Part shown: positions 54,331 to 62,986 of the stretch, piece after piece
Numbering within the stretch: position 1 is the stretch's first letter
Layout: each line of letters opens with the position of its first letter
The notes under the pieces: model-generated
The model's database searches: none
Told to the model about the DNA's origin: nothing
The model's input: only the letters and a program-made list of their open reading frames with translations
Position numbers and translations under genes: made by a program
NCBI RefSeq assembly: GCF_007279655.1
Contig: NZ_QKWN01000002.1
Span: 496,001-560,000 of the forward strand
From: Robertkochia solimangrovi
GTDB taxonomy: Bacteria; Bacteroidota; Bacteroidia; Flavobacteriales; Flavobacteriaceae
Reading direction: 5' to 3'
Length of the DNA: 64,000 nucleotides

Positions 54331-55354
54331 ATATAGCTACCTGTTTTAGTTTCTGCAACAACAAACGATGCATCTCCTCGGTGTAATCCTTATGGGTTAC
54401 AATTCGAAGACTTCCTTTCCCCAGACTACTGATATGAATATCAGCCTCCTTTAAAGAACTCATGAACAGTGCTTCGTCGATATGATCTTTTACACTAAAG
54501 ATCAATATGTTTGTTTCAAAGGGTGCGATTGACTTTACAAAATCACAATCCTTTAAAACTTCGGCAATTTCAGCGGCTCTTCGATGATCCTCTGCAAGTC
54601 GCTGACGGTTATGATCCAGCGCATAGTGAACGGCAGCCGCCAGATATCCTACCTGACGCATACCCCCTCCGAATATCTTTCTGATTCGCAAGGCCTTATC
54701 CATCATTTCCTTACTACCAACCAGCATAGAACCTACCGGGCATCCCAATCCTTTACTGAAACATACCGAAATGGTATCGAAAACCTTACCATATTGCTCC
54801 GGAGAATACCCGGTTTTAACCATAGCATTCCACAATCGCGCCCCATCGAGATGAAAACCAAGTCCGTGTCTGTCACAAACTTCTCGGATCTTAATGATCT
54901 CTTCGAAATCATAACAGGCCCCACCCCCCTTATTCGTTGTATTCTCCAAACAAACCAGGGTGGTAAGCGGACTATGATAGAAATCGGGCGGATTGATCGC
55001 TGCTTCAACCTGTGTAGCAGTGATCATACCGCGATCTCCATCGAGTAAACGGCAGGACACACCACTGTTGAAACTTACCCCACCTCCTTCATAATTGAAG
55101 ATATGGGCATATTTATCAGCGATCAATTGTTCTCCCGGCTGGGTATGTATCTTTATCGCGGTCTGATTTGCCATAGTACCACTAGGAAAGAACAGAGCCG
55201 CCTCTTTCCCAAACATTTTAGCAACACGCTCCTCAAGCGCATTCATGGTAGGGTCTCCTTTAAAAACATCATCCCCTACTTCTGCCTGCATCATCGCCTG
55301 CAGCATTCCTTCATCCGGTTTGGTAACCGTATCACTGATGAGATTAATGGTCAT
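54329..55354 (-). CDS. Low-specificity L-threonine aldolase
   Basis: 341 residues, PLP-dependent. The Schiff-base lysine is K201 (CFSKGLGCPVG), and SDTVTKP at the N-terminus, FFPSGTMANQ at 56-65 and HLDGARLWNA (168-177) are diagnostic. It cleaves threonine to glycine and acetaldehyde. Only 18 bases separate it from the upstream metalloprotease gene, so they are probably co-transcribed, although no functional link is obvious. Confidence 0.94.
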   Translation of the reverse strand: MTINLISDTVTKPDEGMLQAMMQAEVGDDVFKGDPTMNALEERVAKMFGKEAALFFPSGTMANQTAIKIHTQPGEQLIADKYAHIFNYEGGGVSFNSGVSCRLLDGDRGMITATQVEAAINPPDFYHSPLTTLVCLENTTNKGGGACYDFEEIIKIREVCDRHGLGFHLDGARLWNAMVKTGYSPEQYGKVFDTISVCFSKGLGCPVGSMLVGSKEMMDKALRIRKIFGGGMRQVGYLAAAVHYALDHNRQRLAEDHRRAAEIAEVLKDCDFVKSIAPFETNILIFSVKDHIDEALFMSSLKEADIHISSLGKGSLRIVTHKDYTEEMHRLLLQKLKQVAI

Positions 55355-55372
55355 AGAAAGTTTTTTATTTAA

Positions 55373-57784
55373 TTAATTCAATATACTGCAATCAGTACCG
55401 ATCGGTGAACCATCCGCAATCTTAGAAACCGGAACAACTTTGAAGTTCTCAGGTTTTTCCCGGAACTGATCGATCTTTCGAATGTATTCATTGCTATGTG
55501 CTACAGACGCCCCCTTACCTCTTAGCCAGGCCTTGATCTCGTCCAGTTTTTCATTTGCAATTGCGTTTACCGTTGGGTAAACTTCTGTACTCTTACTAAG
55601 ATTCATCAAATGAAAAAGCACTCTGTAATTTACCAATTGCTGGATCTCATTATCGTAGCTGTCTTTTGGTATATTCTTGAAAGTTTGCCCGATCACTGCA
55701 TCGATCATACCATCAAATCCCATTTGCTTATTATCCAGACTTTGTTGCGAAACCATTCTGGAAGCTCTGGAAGGATTAAATAGAAAAGAAAGCGTTAGAT
55801 CTGCCGCAGTCTCCGCAGCACTTAAAGGATCGAAGGCTACATCGAGCTTGCTTTGAAATGATTCCCTGCTTCGGTTGTACCCCAGTGCTCTCGGTGGAAA
55901 AAGAGCTAATTTTTCTTTAGGAATTGCGAGCACTTCCGGATCTAAGGTCTTCAAAACCACTTCCAATGCTCTTTTTTGTTCTTTTGGCGAAACCGGGTTC
56001 GGTACCACTGAAGTTCCTCCTTTAACCGCATAGGAGTAATCGAGTCCTCCAACCACTTTTATGGTCGCTTCCGTCTGGTAACGATGATAATAATACAACG
56101 GTACAAATACATCTTCCAAAACAGAATATGGCTCACCATCTTTTATATTATCTTCTGAAAAGTTTATAATGGCTTTAGCCCTGACTTCCAAAACATCTTC
56201 AAGTTCATCCGCTGCATTCGAACCATTATCCCATAGATGTGCATAAGGATGTGCTCCTCCGGCAGCCCTGGCATCACGGTCGGAAATAAATCTAAGTCCC
56301 TTCTTGGCGGCATTTTCTAAAACTTCATTCAGGTAGGTATCTTCATCCTGCCCTGTTTTCATATCACCATAGGCATAGGCTACGATAAATTTATCCCACT
56401 CACCGATCTTGGTGTCATAAACTTCTGAAAAATCAATCGAATTTCCCGATAATGTATATAAAGGATGCGGATAATCCATCACAGAGGCCCTGTTATTGGT
56501 ACTGGCTGCAAAATTATGTGAGAAACCAAGGGTATGCCCTACTTCATGAGCCGCCAACTGTCGAATTCTGGCAAGAGCGATCTCAAGCATCGGATCATTT
56601 TCCTGGTTCTTTTCATTAAACGGCCGGTTCATTAAAGCCTGTGCGATCAGATAATCCTGTCTGATTCTAAGACTACCTAAAGACACATGACCTTTGATAA
56701 TCTCCCCGGTTCGTGGATCTGCTACACTCGAACCATAGCTCCAGCCACGGGTTGAACGGTGCACCCATTGAATCACATTATAGCGCACATCCATCGGATC
56801 CGCATCATCCGGCAACATTTTAACCTGAAATGCATCCTTATACCCGATCGCCTCAAAAGCCTGATTCCACCATCTTGCTCCATCCAGAAGCGCAGAACGA
56901 ATCGGCTCCGGGGTACCGTTATCCAGATAATAAATGATAGGCGCTACCGCTTCACTGACAGCTGCATCAGGATCTTTTTTCTCGAGGCGATGTCTGCTGA
57001 TAAAACGCTTGACGATCTGCTCATTTACAGGGGTTGCATAATCCATGAACGAAAACTGGAAAAGACCACTCCTCGGGTCATACTTCCGCATTTCAAATAT
57101 ATCATCCGGCAATTCGATAAAGGAATGATGTTCGACTACCGAAACCAAAGAGGCATCAGGAGTCACAGAACGGATATAACGTCCTTTTGGCTCACCTTCA
57201 AAGGTTAGAAGTGCTTCAAATTCTACATTCTTAGGGAATGCTTTGGTACGATCCATCCATAAGGCACTTTTAGACTTATCCAGCTTATAAGTCCCCTGAT
57301 CTGTCGATTTTAACTTTTGAGCCACACCATGTGCATCCTGCATAATAAAGGGTGTAAGATCGATGATAAAAGTCCCATCGTCCTTTTTCTCTTTAATATC
57401 AAAACCATATAATACGGATTTGGCAAAAGCCTGCTCTACTGCATTTCTTTCCAGTTTATTATCGGAATTTGCCCGATATTCAAGGTTGGGCTGAATAAGC
57501 AATAACTTATCTCCTGAACGCTTAAAATAAACGACCCGTTCACCTCCAAGCTGTCCGCGATCAAGACCTATATCATTACTTCCAACGCCGCTGCTAAGCG
57601 AACTCACGTATAGAAATTCCTTTTCAGTCTCTTTGACTTCAAGGTAAATTTCTCCTTCATCCTCATTATAATAGAAGTTAAAATAGCCTTCTCGCTTATC
57701 CAGGTTTTTTTTCTTTTCCAGAAACTGACCGAATACTGCAGTACCTGAAAACAGAATGATCAAGATTTGTACTAATTGTTTCAT
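55373..57784 (-). CDS. Secreted zinc-dependent metalloprotease (DUF5117/DUF4953 type)
   Basis: 803 residues with signal peptide (TAVFGQ). The zinc motif HEVGHTLGFSHN (about residues 410-421; HExxHxxGxxH) is complete, followed by SVMDYPHP, a met-turn like that of metzincins. The N-terminal ~250 residues belong to the DUF5117/DUF5118 architecture. No type IX sorting tail, so it may act in the periplasm. Substrate unknown. Confidence 0.9.
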   Translation of the reverse strand: MKQLVQILIILFSGTAVFGQFLEKKKNLDKREGYFNFYYNEDEGEIYLEVKETEKEFLYVSSLSSGVGSNDIGLDRGQLGGERVVYFKRSGDKLLLIQPNLEYRANSDNKLERNAVEQAFAKSVLYGFDIKEKKDDGTFIIDLTPFIMQDAHGVAQKLKSTDQGTYKLDKSKSALWMDRTKAFPKNVEFEALLTFEGEPKGRYIRSVTPDASLVSVVEHHSFIELPDDIFEMRKYDPRSGLFQFSFMDYATPVNEQIVKRFISRHRLEKKDPDAAVSEAVAPIIYYLDNGTPEPIRSALLDGARWWNQAFEAIGYKDAFQVKMLPDDADPMDVRYNVIQWVHRSTRGWSYGSSVADPRTGEIIKGHVSLGSLRIRQDYLIAQALMNRPFNEKNQENDPMLEIALARIRQLAAHEVGHTLGFSHNFAASTNNRASVMDYPHPLYTLSGNSIDFSEVYDTKIGEWDKFIVAYAYGDMKTGQDEDTYLNEVLENAAKKGLRFISDRDARAAGGAHPYAHLWDNGSNAADELEDVLEVRAKAIINFSEDNIKDGEPYSVLEDVFVPLYYYHRYQTEATIKVVGGLDYSYAVKGGTSVVPNPVSPKEQKRALEVVLKTLDPEVLAIPKEKLALFPPRALGYNRSRESFQSKLDVAFDPLSAAETAADLTLSFLFNPSRASRMVSQQSLDNKQMGFDGMIDAVIGQTFKNIPKDSYDNEIQQLVNYRVLFHLMNLSKSTEVYPTVNAIANEKLDEIKAWLRGKGASVAHSNEYIRKIDQFREKPENFKVVPVSKIADGSPIGTDCSILN

Positions 57785-58025
57785 TTATGAAGTTGGTATT
57801 TAGTTGGTAAAATATTCAAATCACGGATATTCTTAGAAATTTTAAAGTGTCGATAAATTTATATAAAAAATGTAGCCTTTTAACTATAAAACCCCGCCAT
57901 TTCAGGTATCAAATTCCTATAAATCCCTGTGTTTTTTTTGACTTTCAACATTTAATCTTTTAATTATTAATGATTTATCATTCAAATTCATCAAAATAAT
58001 GGTTATTTTTTCATAAATCGGTTTT

Positions 58026-59492
58026 ATGAAATTGAACACTTCACATCCCATTTTTTCAGCTTATAAGAAAAATCCTAAGCTCTTTGATGAAATTTTTAAT
58101 AAGAACGGTGAAGTAAAGCAGATCTACACCAAACTGTTCGAACTTTATGGCGGGCTTTCGGTGGAGGATTTTGTCAATCTCAACGATAAGGCAAAAGCTT
58201 CCTTCTTCAATCAGGGAATCACCTTCCAGGTATATTCAGAGGCTAAACAGAAAGAAAAGATCTTTCCCTTTGATCTGTTTCCGAGAATAATTGCTCCTGA
58301 TGAATGGCAAACGATCGAAAAAGGAGCTATTCAACGAAGTAAAGCACTCAATCTTTTCCTGTGGGACATCTATCATGACAAAAAGATCCTGAAACAAGGC
58401 ATCGTGCCGGTAAGCCTGCTCAGCTCCTCGGTAAATTACCTGGATCAGATGATGGACCTCGATCCTCCGGGAGGTATTTACAATCATGTATCTGGAACTG
58501 ATCTTATCAAACATTCAGATGGTAAGTATTATGTACTGGAAGATAATATCCGCTGTCCGTCTGGAGTAAGTTATGTCATCAGTAATCGCACAGCATTAAA
58601 AAGAGCTCTTTTCGGCGTATTTAACCATTACCGAACACATTCCGTAACCGATTATGCAGAGAATTTACTGGATATCCTCGAAAGTGTAAAACCTCATGGA
58701 GTCGATCAGCCAACCTGTGTGGTACTTACACCCGGAATGTATAATTCGGCATATTATGAACATTCCTATTTGGCTAAATCAATGGGTGTGGAACTGGTAG
58801 AAGGACGGGATCTGTATGTGGAAAACAATTTTGTATACATGAAAACTATTAAAGGTCCGGAAAGAGTGGATGTTATTTACAGGCGTATCGATGATCATTT
58901 TCTGGATCCGTTTGAATTCATGCCGGATTCTTCATTGGGTGTCCCCGGTCTCTTTTCGGTATACAGACAAGGAAATGTTTGCATTGTGAATGCTCCTGGC
59001 ACCGGAGCCGCTGATGATAAAGCGATCTACACCTTTATGCCGGAGATCATCAAGTATTATTTGGGAGAAGAGCCCATATTGAATAATGTTCAGACCTATC
59101 ATTGCAGTAAACCCGATCAATTACAATACGTTCTTGAAAACATACCTGATCTTGTTGTAAAACCCGTGGATGAAGCCGGAGGTTATGGTATTTCAATAGG
59201 AAATCGCCTGACCAAACAACAGATACAGGAAGTCAAAGATCAAATCAAAGCCAATCCCCGAAAATACATTGCACAACCGATCATGTCGCTATCGGTACAT
59301 GCCACCTACATTGAAGATTCTCATTCGTTTGAACAGCGTCATATCGATCTTCGCACTTTCACGCTATTGGGTAAAGACAAAGAATTCGTTTTAAAAGGCG
59401 GCCTGACCCGTGTAGCCTTACAAAAAGGAAACCTGATTGTAAATTCCTCCCAGGGTGGTGGATCAAAAGATACCTGGGTTCTAAAAAAATAA
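58026..59492 (+). CDS. Circularly permuted ATP-grasp ligase
   Basis: 488 residues, circularly permuted type 2 ATP-grasp (DUF404/DUF407 lineage). Landmarks are LEDNIRCPSGVSYVISNR, EGRDLYVENN, NAPGTGAADDKAIYTFMP, and the C-terminal LVVKPVDEAGGYGISIG. ATP-grasp enzymes of this class form amide bonds between amino acids or onto peptides. It is the first gene of a three-gene operon with an alpha-E protein (11 bases later) and a transglutaminase-like protein. The operon is conserved across many bacteria and its product is not known. Confidence 0.9.
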   Translation: MKLNTSHPIFSAYKKNPKLFDEIFNKNGEVKQIYTKLFELYGGLSVEDFVNLNDKAKASFFNQGITFQVYSEAKQKEKIFPFDLFPRIIAPDEWQTIEKGAIQRSKALNLFLWDIYHDKKILKQGIVPVSLLSSSVNYLDQMMDLDPPGGIYNHVSGTDLIKHSDGKYYVLEDNIRCPSGVSYVISNRTALKRALFGVFNHYRTHSVTDYAENLLDILESVKPHGVDQPTCVVLTPGMYNSAYYEHSYLAKSMGVELVEGRDLYVENNFVYMKTIKGPERVDVIYRRIDDHFLDPFEFMPDSSLGVPGLFSVYRQGNVCIVNAPGTGAADDKAIYTFMPEIIKYYLGEEPILNNVQTYHCSKPDQLQYVLENIPDLVVKPVDEAGGYGISIGNRLTKQQIQEVKDQIKANPRKYIAQPIMSLSVHATYIEDSHSFEQRHIDLRTFTLLGKDKEFVLKGGLTRVALQKGNLIVNSSQGGGSKDTWVLKK

Positions 59493-59502
59493 TTTCCTCC
59501 CT

Positions 59503-60450
59503 ATGTTAGCAAGAGTAGCCAATAATCTTTTTTGGATGGGACGTTATATCGAACGTTCTGAATATATAGCAAGATACCTGAATGTAAATTATTTCTCATC
59601 TCTGGATGCACCTCACCCCCTTTCCCAATCACGACAATTCGTTTTAAGATCTATGCTTTTTATGATGGGACAACCTGTGAGCGATCCTGATCTGGAACTG
59701 GATGAAGAAGAAGTTTTCTTTGATATTACCTTTAATGAGGAAAATCCGTTCTCTCTGATCAACAACGTCAATTATGCCAGAGATAATGCGAACAGTTCCA
59801 GAGATCAGATGTCTACGGAACTGTACGAAAGTATCAATAAATTCTACCATGCCGTACAAAACTATCCGGTAGAATTCTTCAAGAAAAAGGGACTCTATGA
59901 CTTTACGGTCTATGTCACTGAGATGACTGCAGTACTACGGGGAAAAATAAGAGGAACCATTCTTCATGATGAGATCTATGCGATTATTATGCTGGGCATC
60001 AATCTGGAAAGAGCCACACAGATCGTTCGCATCATCAACGCCAAATACAATGATGCTAAACTCGCCAAAGGCAGTTATGGTGATGCCTTTCGAAATAGTT
60101 ATGAGTGGACAACTCTATTGAAATGTGGGGAATCTTATGACATGCACAGAAGATTGAACAAAAAAGCCCCGAATAGCATTAGCACCCTGAATTTTATGTT
60201 GTTAAATGCTCAGAACCCTAAATCGGTAATGAACTGTCTTAATCAGGTCTATAACCACATCCTGGTTTTAGATTCCAGCCTGATCAACGATAAGAGTACG
60301 GTAAAATTCTATATCGGAAAGATACGATCGGAGTATGAATTTAAAATAGCTACAGAGATCGAAGATGATATTCAGGAAAATATTGATGACCTGTTGAACA
60401 AGCTTACGATCATCAGTCAAAAAATTGAGGAAGAATATTTTAATTATTAG
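59503..60450 (+). CDS. Alpha-E domain protein
   Basis: 315 residues, all-helical alpha-E (DUF403) domain. It begins MLARVANNLFWMGRYIERSEY, the usual family start, and has no catalytic motif. It is always found beside the ATP-grasp and transglutaminase genes and is thought to act as a partner or substrate-holding protein in that predicted peptide-ligation system. Overlaps neither neighbour: 10 bases after the ligase and 34 before the transglutaminase. Confidence 0.9.
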   Translation: MLARVANNLFWMGRYIERSEYIARYLNVNYFSSLDAPHPLSQSRQFVLRSMLFMMGQPVSDPDLELDEEEVFFDITFNEENPFSLINNVNYARDNANSSRDQMSTELYESINKFYHAVQNYPVEFFKKKGLYDFTVYVTEMTAVLRGKIRGTILHDEIYAIIMLGINLERATQIVRIINAKYNDAKLAKGSYGDAFRNSYEWTTLLKCGESYDMHRRLNKKAPNSISTLNFMLLNAQNPKSVMNCLNQVYNHILVLDSSLINDKSTVKFYIGKIRSEYEFKIATEIEDDIQENIDDLLNKLTIISQKIEEEYFNY

Positions 60451-60484
60451 AAATTATTAAAGAGCAATTACTTATTTTCGAATT

Positions 60485-61333
60485 ATGTCTTTGCGATATC
60501 AGATAGAATATTCCACGACGAATATTTATGAAAACGAAGCGGAAGGTGCTAAATGGCAATTCCTTTTGGTTCCGCAGCATTTACCGGAGCAACAACTTTT
60601 GAAGAACACAACGGTAACCTCAGTGCCTTGTGTTATCTATACCGGCATCAATGCTTTTGGTTTTGAAACATTAATGGTGAGCAGTCGGCATAGTTTTACT
60701 GAATTTTCCCTTCGTTGCACTTTTGACATTTTAAAGGAAGAACTCAATCCGTTCGATCTTCCGATGAAGGATACCGATTCACAATATCAGATCATCAATT
60801 CGCATGAATTTAAAGTCGATCATCTCTCCTACATACGAAGTACCTCTTTAACGCATTATCCGTCACATCAGGAACTCGGTTTCAAATTTGATCGTGCAGC
60901 TAACATCCTGGATAACCTTATCGCACTGAATAAACACGTACATGATCTGTTGGAATTCCAAACCATGGTAACCGATGTCAATACCACACTGGATATGATT
61001 TTACATCAGAAGAAAGGTGTATGCCAGGATTTCACACATTTGTTCTGTGCCCTGGCCAGAGGTAATGCCATCCCTTGCCGATATGTCTCCGGATATTTGC
61101 ATCAGGGAGTTGGTTTTACCGGCGAACTCCAAATGCATGCATGGGCCGAAGCTCTGATTCCAGGTACGGGATGGATCGGATTTGACCCCACCAATAACAT
61201 CCTTACCAATCATCATCATGTAAAGGTTTGCCATGGCCGTGATTACAGAGATTGCGCTCCTATTAAAGGCGTGGTCTATACTTCCGGAACAAACTCCACA
61301 TCCTACAACGTTCAGGTCATTACGCAACAATAA
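60485..61333 (+). CDS. Transglutaminase-like cysteine protease family protein
   Basis: 282 residues. The N-terminal beta domain (bact_transglu_N) is followed by the catalytic core with C180 (KKGVCQDFTH), H218 (MHAWAEALIPGTGW) and D234 (GFDPTNN). No signal peptide, so cytoplasmic. In the ATP-grasp/alpha-E operon it may hydrolyse or cross-link the peptide product. Confidence 0.92.
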   Translation: MSLRYQIEYSTTNIYENEAEGAKWQFLLVPQHLPEQQLLKNTTVTSVPCVIYTGINAFGFETLMVSSRHSFTEFSLRCTFDILKEELNPFDLPMKDTDSQYQIINSHEFKVDHLSYIRSTSLTHYPSHQELGFKFDRAANILDNLIALNKHVHDLLEFQTMVTDVNTTLDMILHQKKGVCQDFTHLFCALARGNAIPCRYVSGYLHQGVGFTGELQMHAWAEALIPGTGWIGFDPTNNILTNHHHVKVCHGRDYRDCAPIKGVVYTSGTNSTSYNVQVITQQ

Positions 61334-61371
61334 TAGCTGTCACATTCTACATCGAATTGAAAAAAGTATTT

Positions 61372-61379
61372 TACTTTTG
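61372..61379 (+). promoter_or_regulatory. -7 box TACTTTTG before prfB
   Basis: Exact TAnnTTTG, 17 bases before ATG 61397. Confidence 0.45.
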
Positions 61380-61396
61380 ACAAAAATTGAGTTATT

Positions 61397-62494
61397 ATGG
61401 TTACCACCGAACAGGTAAAAGGACTTGTTCAAAGAGTTGAAGCCTTGAAGAAATATCTGGATATCGAGGCTAAGCTCATTGAAATTCAAAATGAGGAAGA
61501 AAAGACATTCGCACCTGATTTCTGGGACAATGCTAAACAAGCTGAAGAGATCATGAAAGCTTTGCGAACAGAAAAGAAATGGGTTGAAGATTATAATACT
61601 GCCAAAACCCTGACCGGTGACCTCGAGGTCTTGCTGGAATTCCATAAGGAAGGTGACGCTTCGGAGGAAGAAGTTGTGAACCAATACCAAAAAGCCAAAG
61701 AACAAATCGAAAGTCTCGAGTTCAGAAATATGCTTTCTGATGAAGGAGATGATATGAGTGCGGTACTACAGATCACGGCAGGTGCAGGAGGAACAGAAAG
61801 TTGTGACTGGGCTTCCATGCTCATGCGTATGTACCTGATGTGGGGAGAAAAGCATGGTTATAAAATCAAGGAACTCAACCATCAGGAAGGTGATGTAGCC
61901 GGGATCAAGACCGTAACACTGGAATTTGAAGGAGATTTTGCATTCGGCTGGTTGAAAGGAGAAAATGGGGTACATCGACTGGTGCGTATCTCTCCTTTCG
62001 ATAGTAATGCCAAAAGACATACTTCTTTTGCTTCTGTCTATGTCTATCCTCTTGCGGATGATTCTATCCAGATAGAGATCAATCCGGCAGATATTTCGTG
62101 GGACTTTGCTCGTTCAAGCGGTGCCGGTGGACAGAACGTTAACAAGGTAGAGACAAAGGCGATATTAACCCACCACCCTACAGGAATCGTAATTCATAAC
62201 TCTGAGACCCGTTCTCAGTTAGAAAACCGGGAAAAGGCTATGCAAATGCTGAAATCTCAGCTATACGAGATCGAATTGAAGAAAAGACAAGCCGCTAAGG
62301 ATGAGATAGAAGCCGGTAAGATGAAGATCGAATGGGGTTCTCAGATAAGAAACTATGTAATGCATCCTTACAAACTTATCAAAGATGTCAGAACAACTCA
62401 TGAGACAGGGAATGTCGACTCAGTCATGGACGGTAACCTTGACGAATTCCTAAAAGCCTATCTGATGATGATGGGACAAAAAGTCGAAGAATAA
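61397..62494 (+). CDS. prfB: Peptide chain release factor 2 (no programmed frameshift)
   Basis: 365 residues. GGQ is at 244-246 (SSGAGGQNVN) and the stop-codon tripeptide SPF at 199-201, the RF2 signature for UGA/UAA. In most bacteria prfB carries an in-frame UGA near codon 25 that is bypassed by a +1 frameshift. Here the corresponding site (after KKYL, about 61457-61462) reads CTG GAT and the frame is continuous, so that autoregulation is lost. Start ATG 61397 gives the normal N-terminus. Confidence 0.96.
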   Translation: MVTTEQVKGLVQRVEALKKYLDIEAKLIEIQNEEEKTFAPDFWDNAKQAEEIMKALRTEKKWVEDYNTAKTLTGDLEVLLEFHKEGDASEEEVVNQYQKAKEQIESLEFRNMLSDEGDDMSAVLQITAGAGGTESCDWASMLMRMYLMWGEKHGYKIKELNHQEGDVAGIKTVTLEFEGDFAFGWLKGENGVHRLVRISPFDSNAKRHTSFASVYVYPLADDSIQIEINPADISWDFARSSGAGGQNVNKVETKAILTHHPTGIVIHNSETRSQLENREKAMQMLKSQLYEIELKKRQAAKDEIEAGKMKIEWGSQIRNYVMHPYKLIKDVRTTHETGNVDSVMDGNLDEFLKAYLMMMGQKVEE

Positions 62495-62515
62495 TAATCT
62501 AAAATCAACAGTGCA

Positions 62516-62860
62516 ATGATTAAGATCTATCATAATCCGAGATGTAGAAAATCCCGAGAAGGCCTCCAGATTCTGGAAGAGTCCGGAGAACAATTCGAAG
62601 TTATCAAATATCTTGAGGATATACCCAGTGAAAAGGAATTAAGAACCGTGATCGATTGCCTGGATATTAAACCTATTCATCTTGTACGAAAAAATGAAAA
62701 GGTTTGGAAAGAGAAGTATGATAAAGGCAAAGACATGACCGATGGTGAGGTCGTCAAAGCAATGCTCGCAGATCCGGTACTGATCGAAAGACCCATCGTT
62801 GTTAAAAACAACAAGGCGGTCATCGGTCGGCCACCAGAGAATATAAATTCAATTTTATGA
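62516..62860 (+). CDS. ArsC-family (arsenate reductase-like) protein
   Basis: 114 residues, thioredoxin-like fold of the ArsC/YffB family. The catalytic C10 lies in NPRCRKSREG, and the C-terminal part reads IERPIVVKNNKAVIGRPPEN as in the glutaredoxin-dependent arsenate reductase group. No arsenite exporter or ArsR is adjacent, so the arsenate role is uncertain. It follows prfB by 21 bases. Confidence 0.88.
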   Translation: MIKIYHNPRCRKSREGLQILEESGEQFEVIKYLEDIPSEKELRTVIDCLDIKPIHLVRKNEKVWKEKYDKGKDMTDGEVVKAMLADPVLIERPIVVKNNKAVIGRPPENINSIL

Positions 62861-62867
62861 TTTCCTT

Positions 62868-62894
62868 AACCGTTGTCAGTGACAGCGGTTTTTT
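62868..62894 (+). terminator. Terminator after the ArsC-family gene
   Basis: Stem AACCGTTGTC/GACAGCGGTT (one G-T pair) with a three-base loop and six T residues. Confidence 0.85.
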
Positions 62895-62934
62895 ATTTAA
62901 CAAACCTTTAACCGAATCCGGTTAAACCTTCTGA

Positions 62935-62942
62935 TATTTTTG
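62935..62942 (+). promoter_or_regulatory. -7 box TATTTTTG before the TonB-type outer-membrane protein
   Basis: Exact TAnnTTTG, 44 bases before ATG 62987. Confidence 0.4.
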
Positions 62943-62986
62943 GCGTCGAAGTTACACGAGTAACAAGACATAAATCAAAAATCAAA

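Noticed and set aside
61372-61382. Sequence CTTTTGAC resembling the RF2 frameshift signal CTTTGAC
   Set aside because: It lies upstream of the start codon and is better read as the TACTTTTG promoter box; the true frameshift position inside prfB is continuous.
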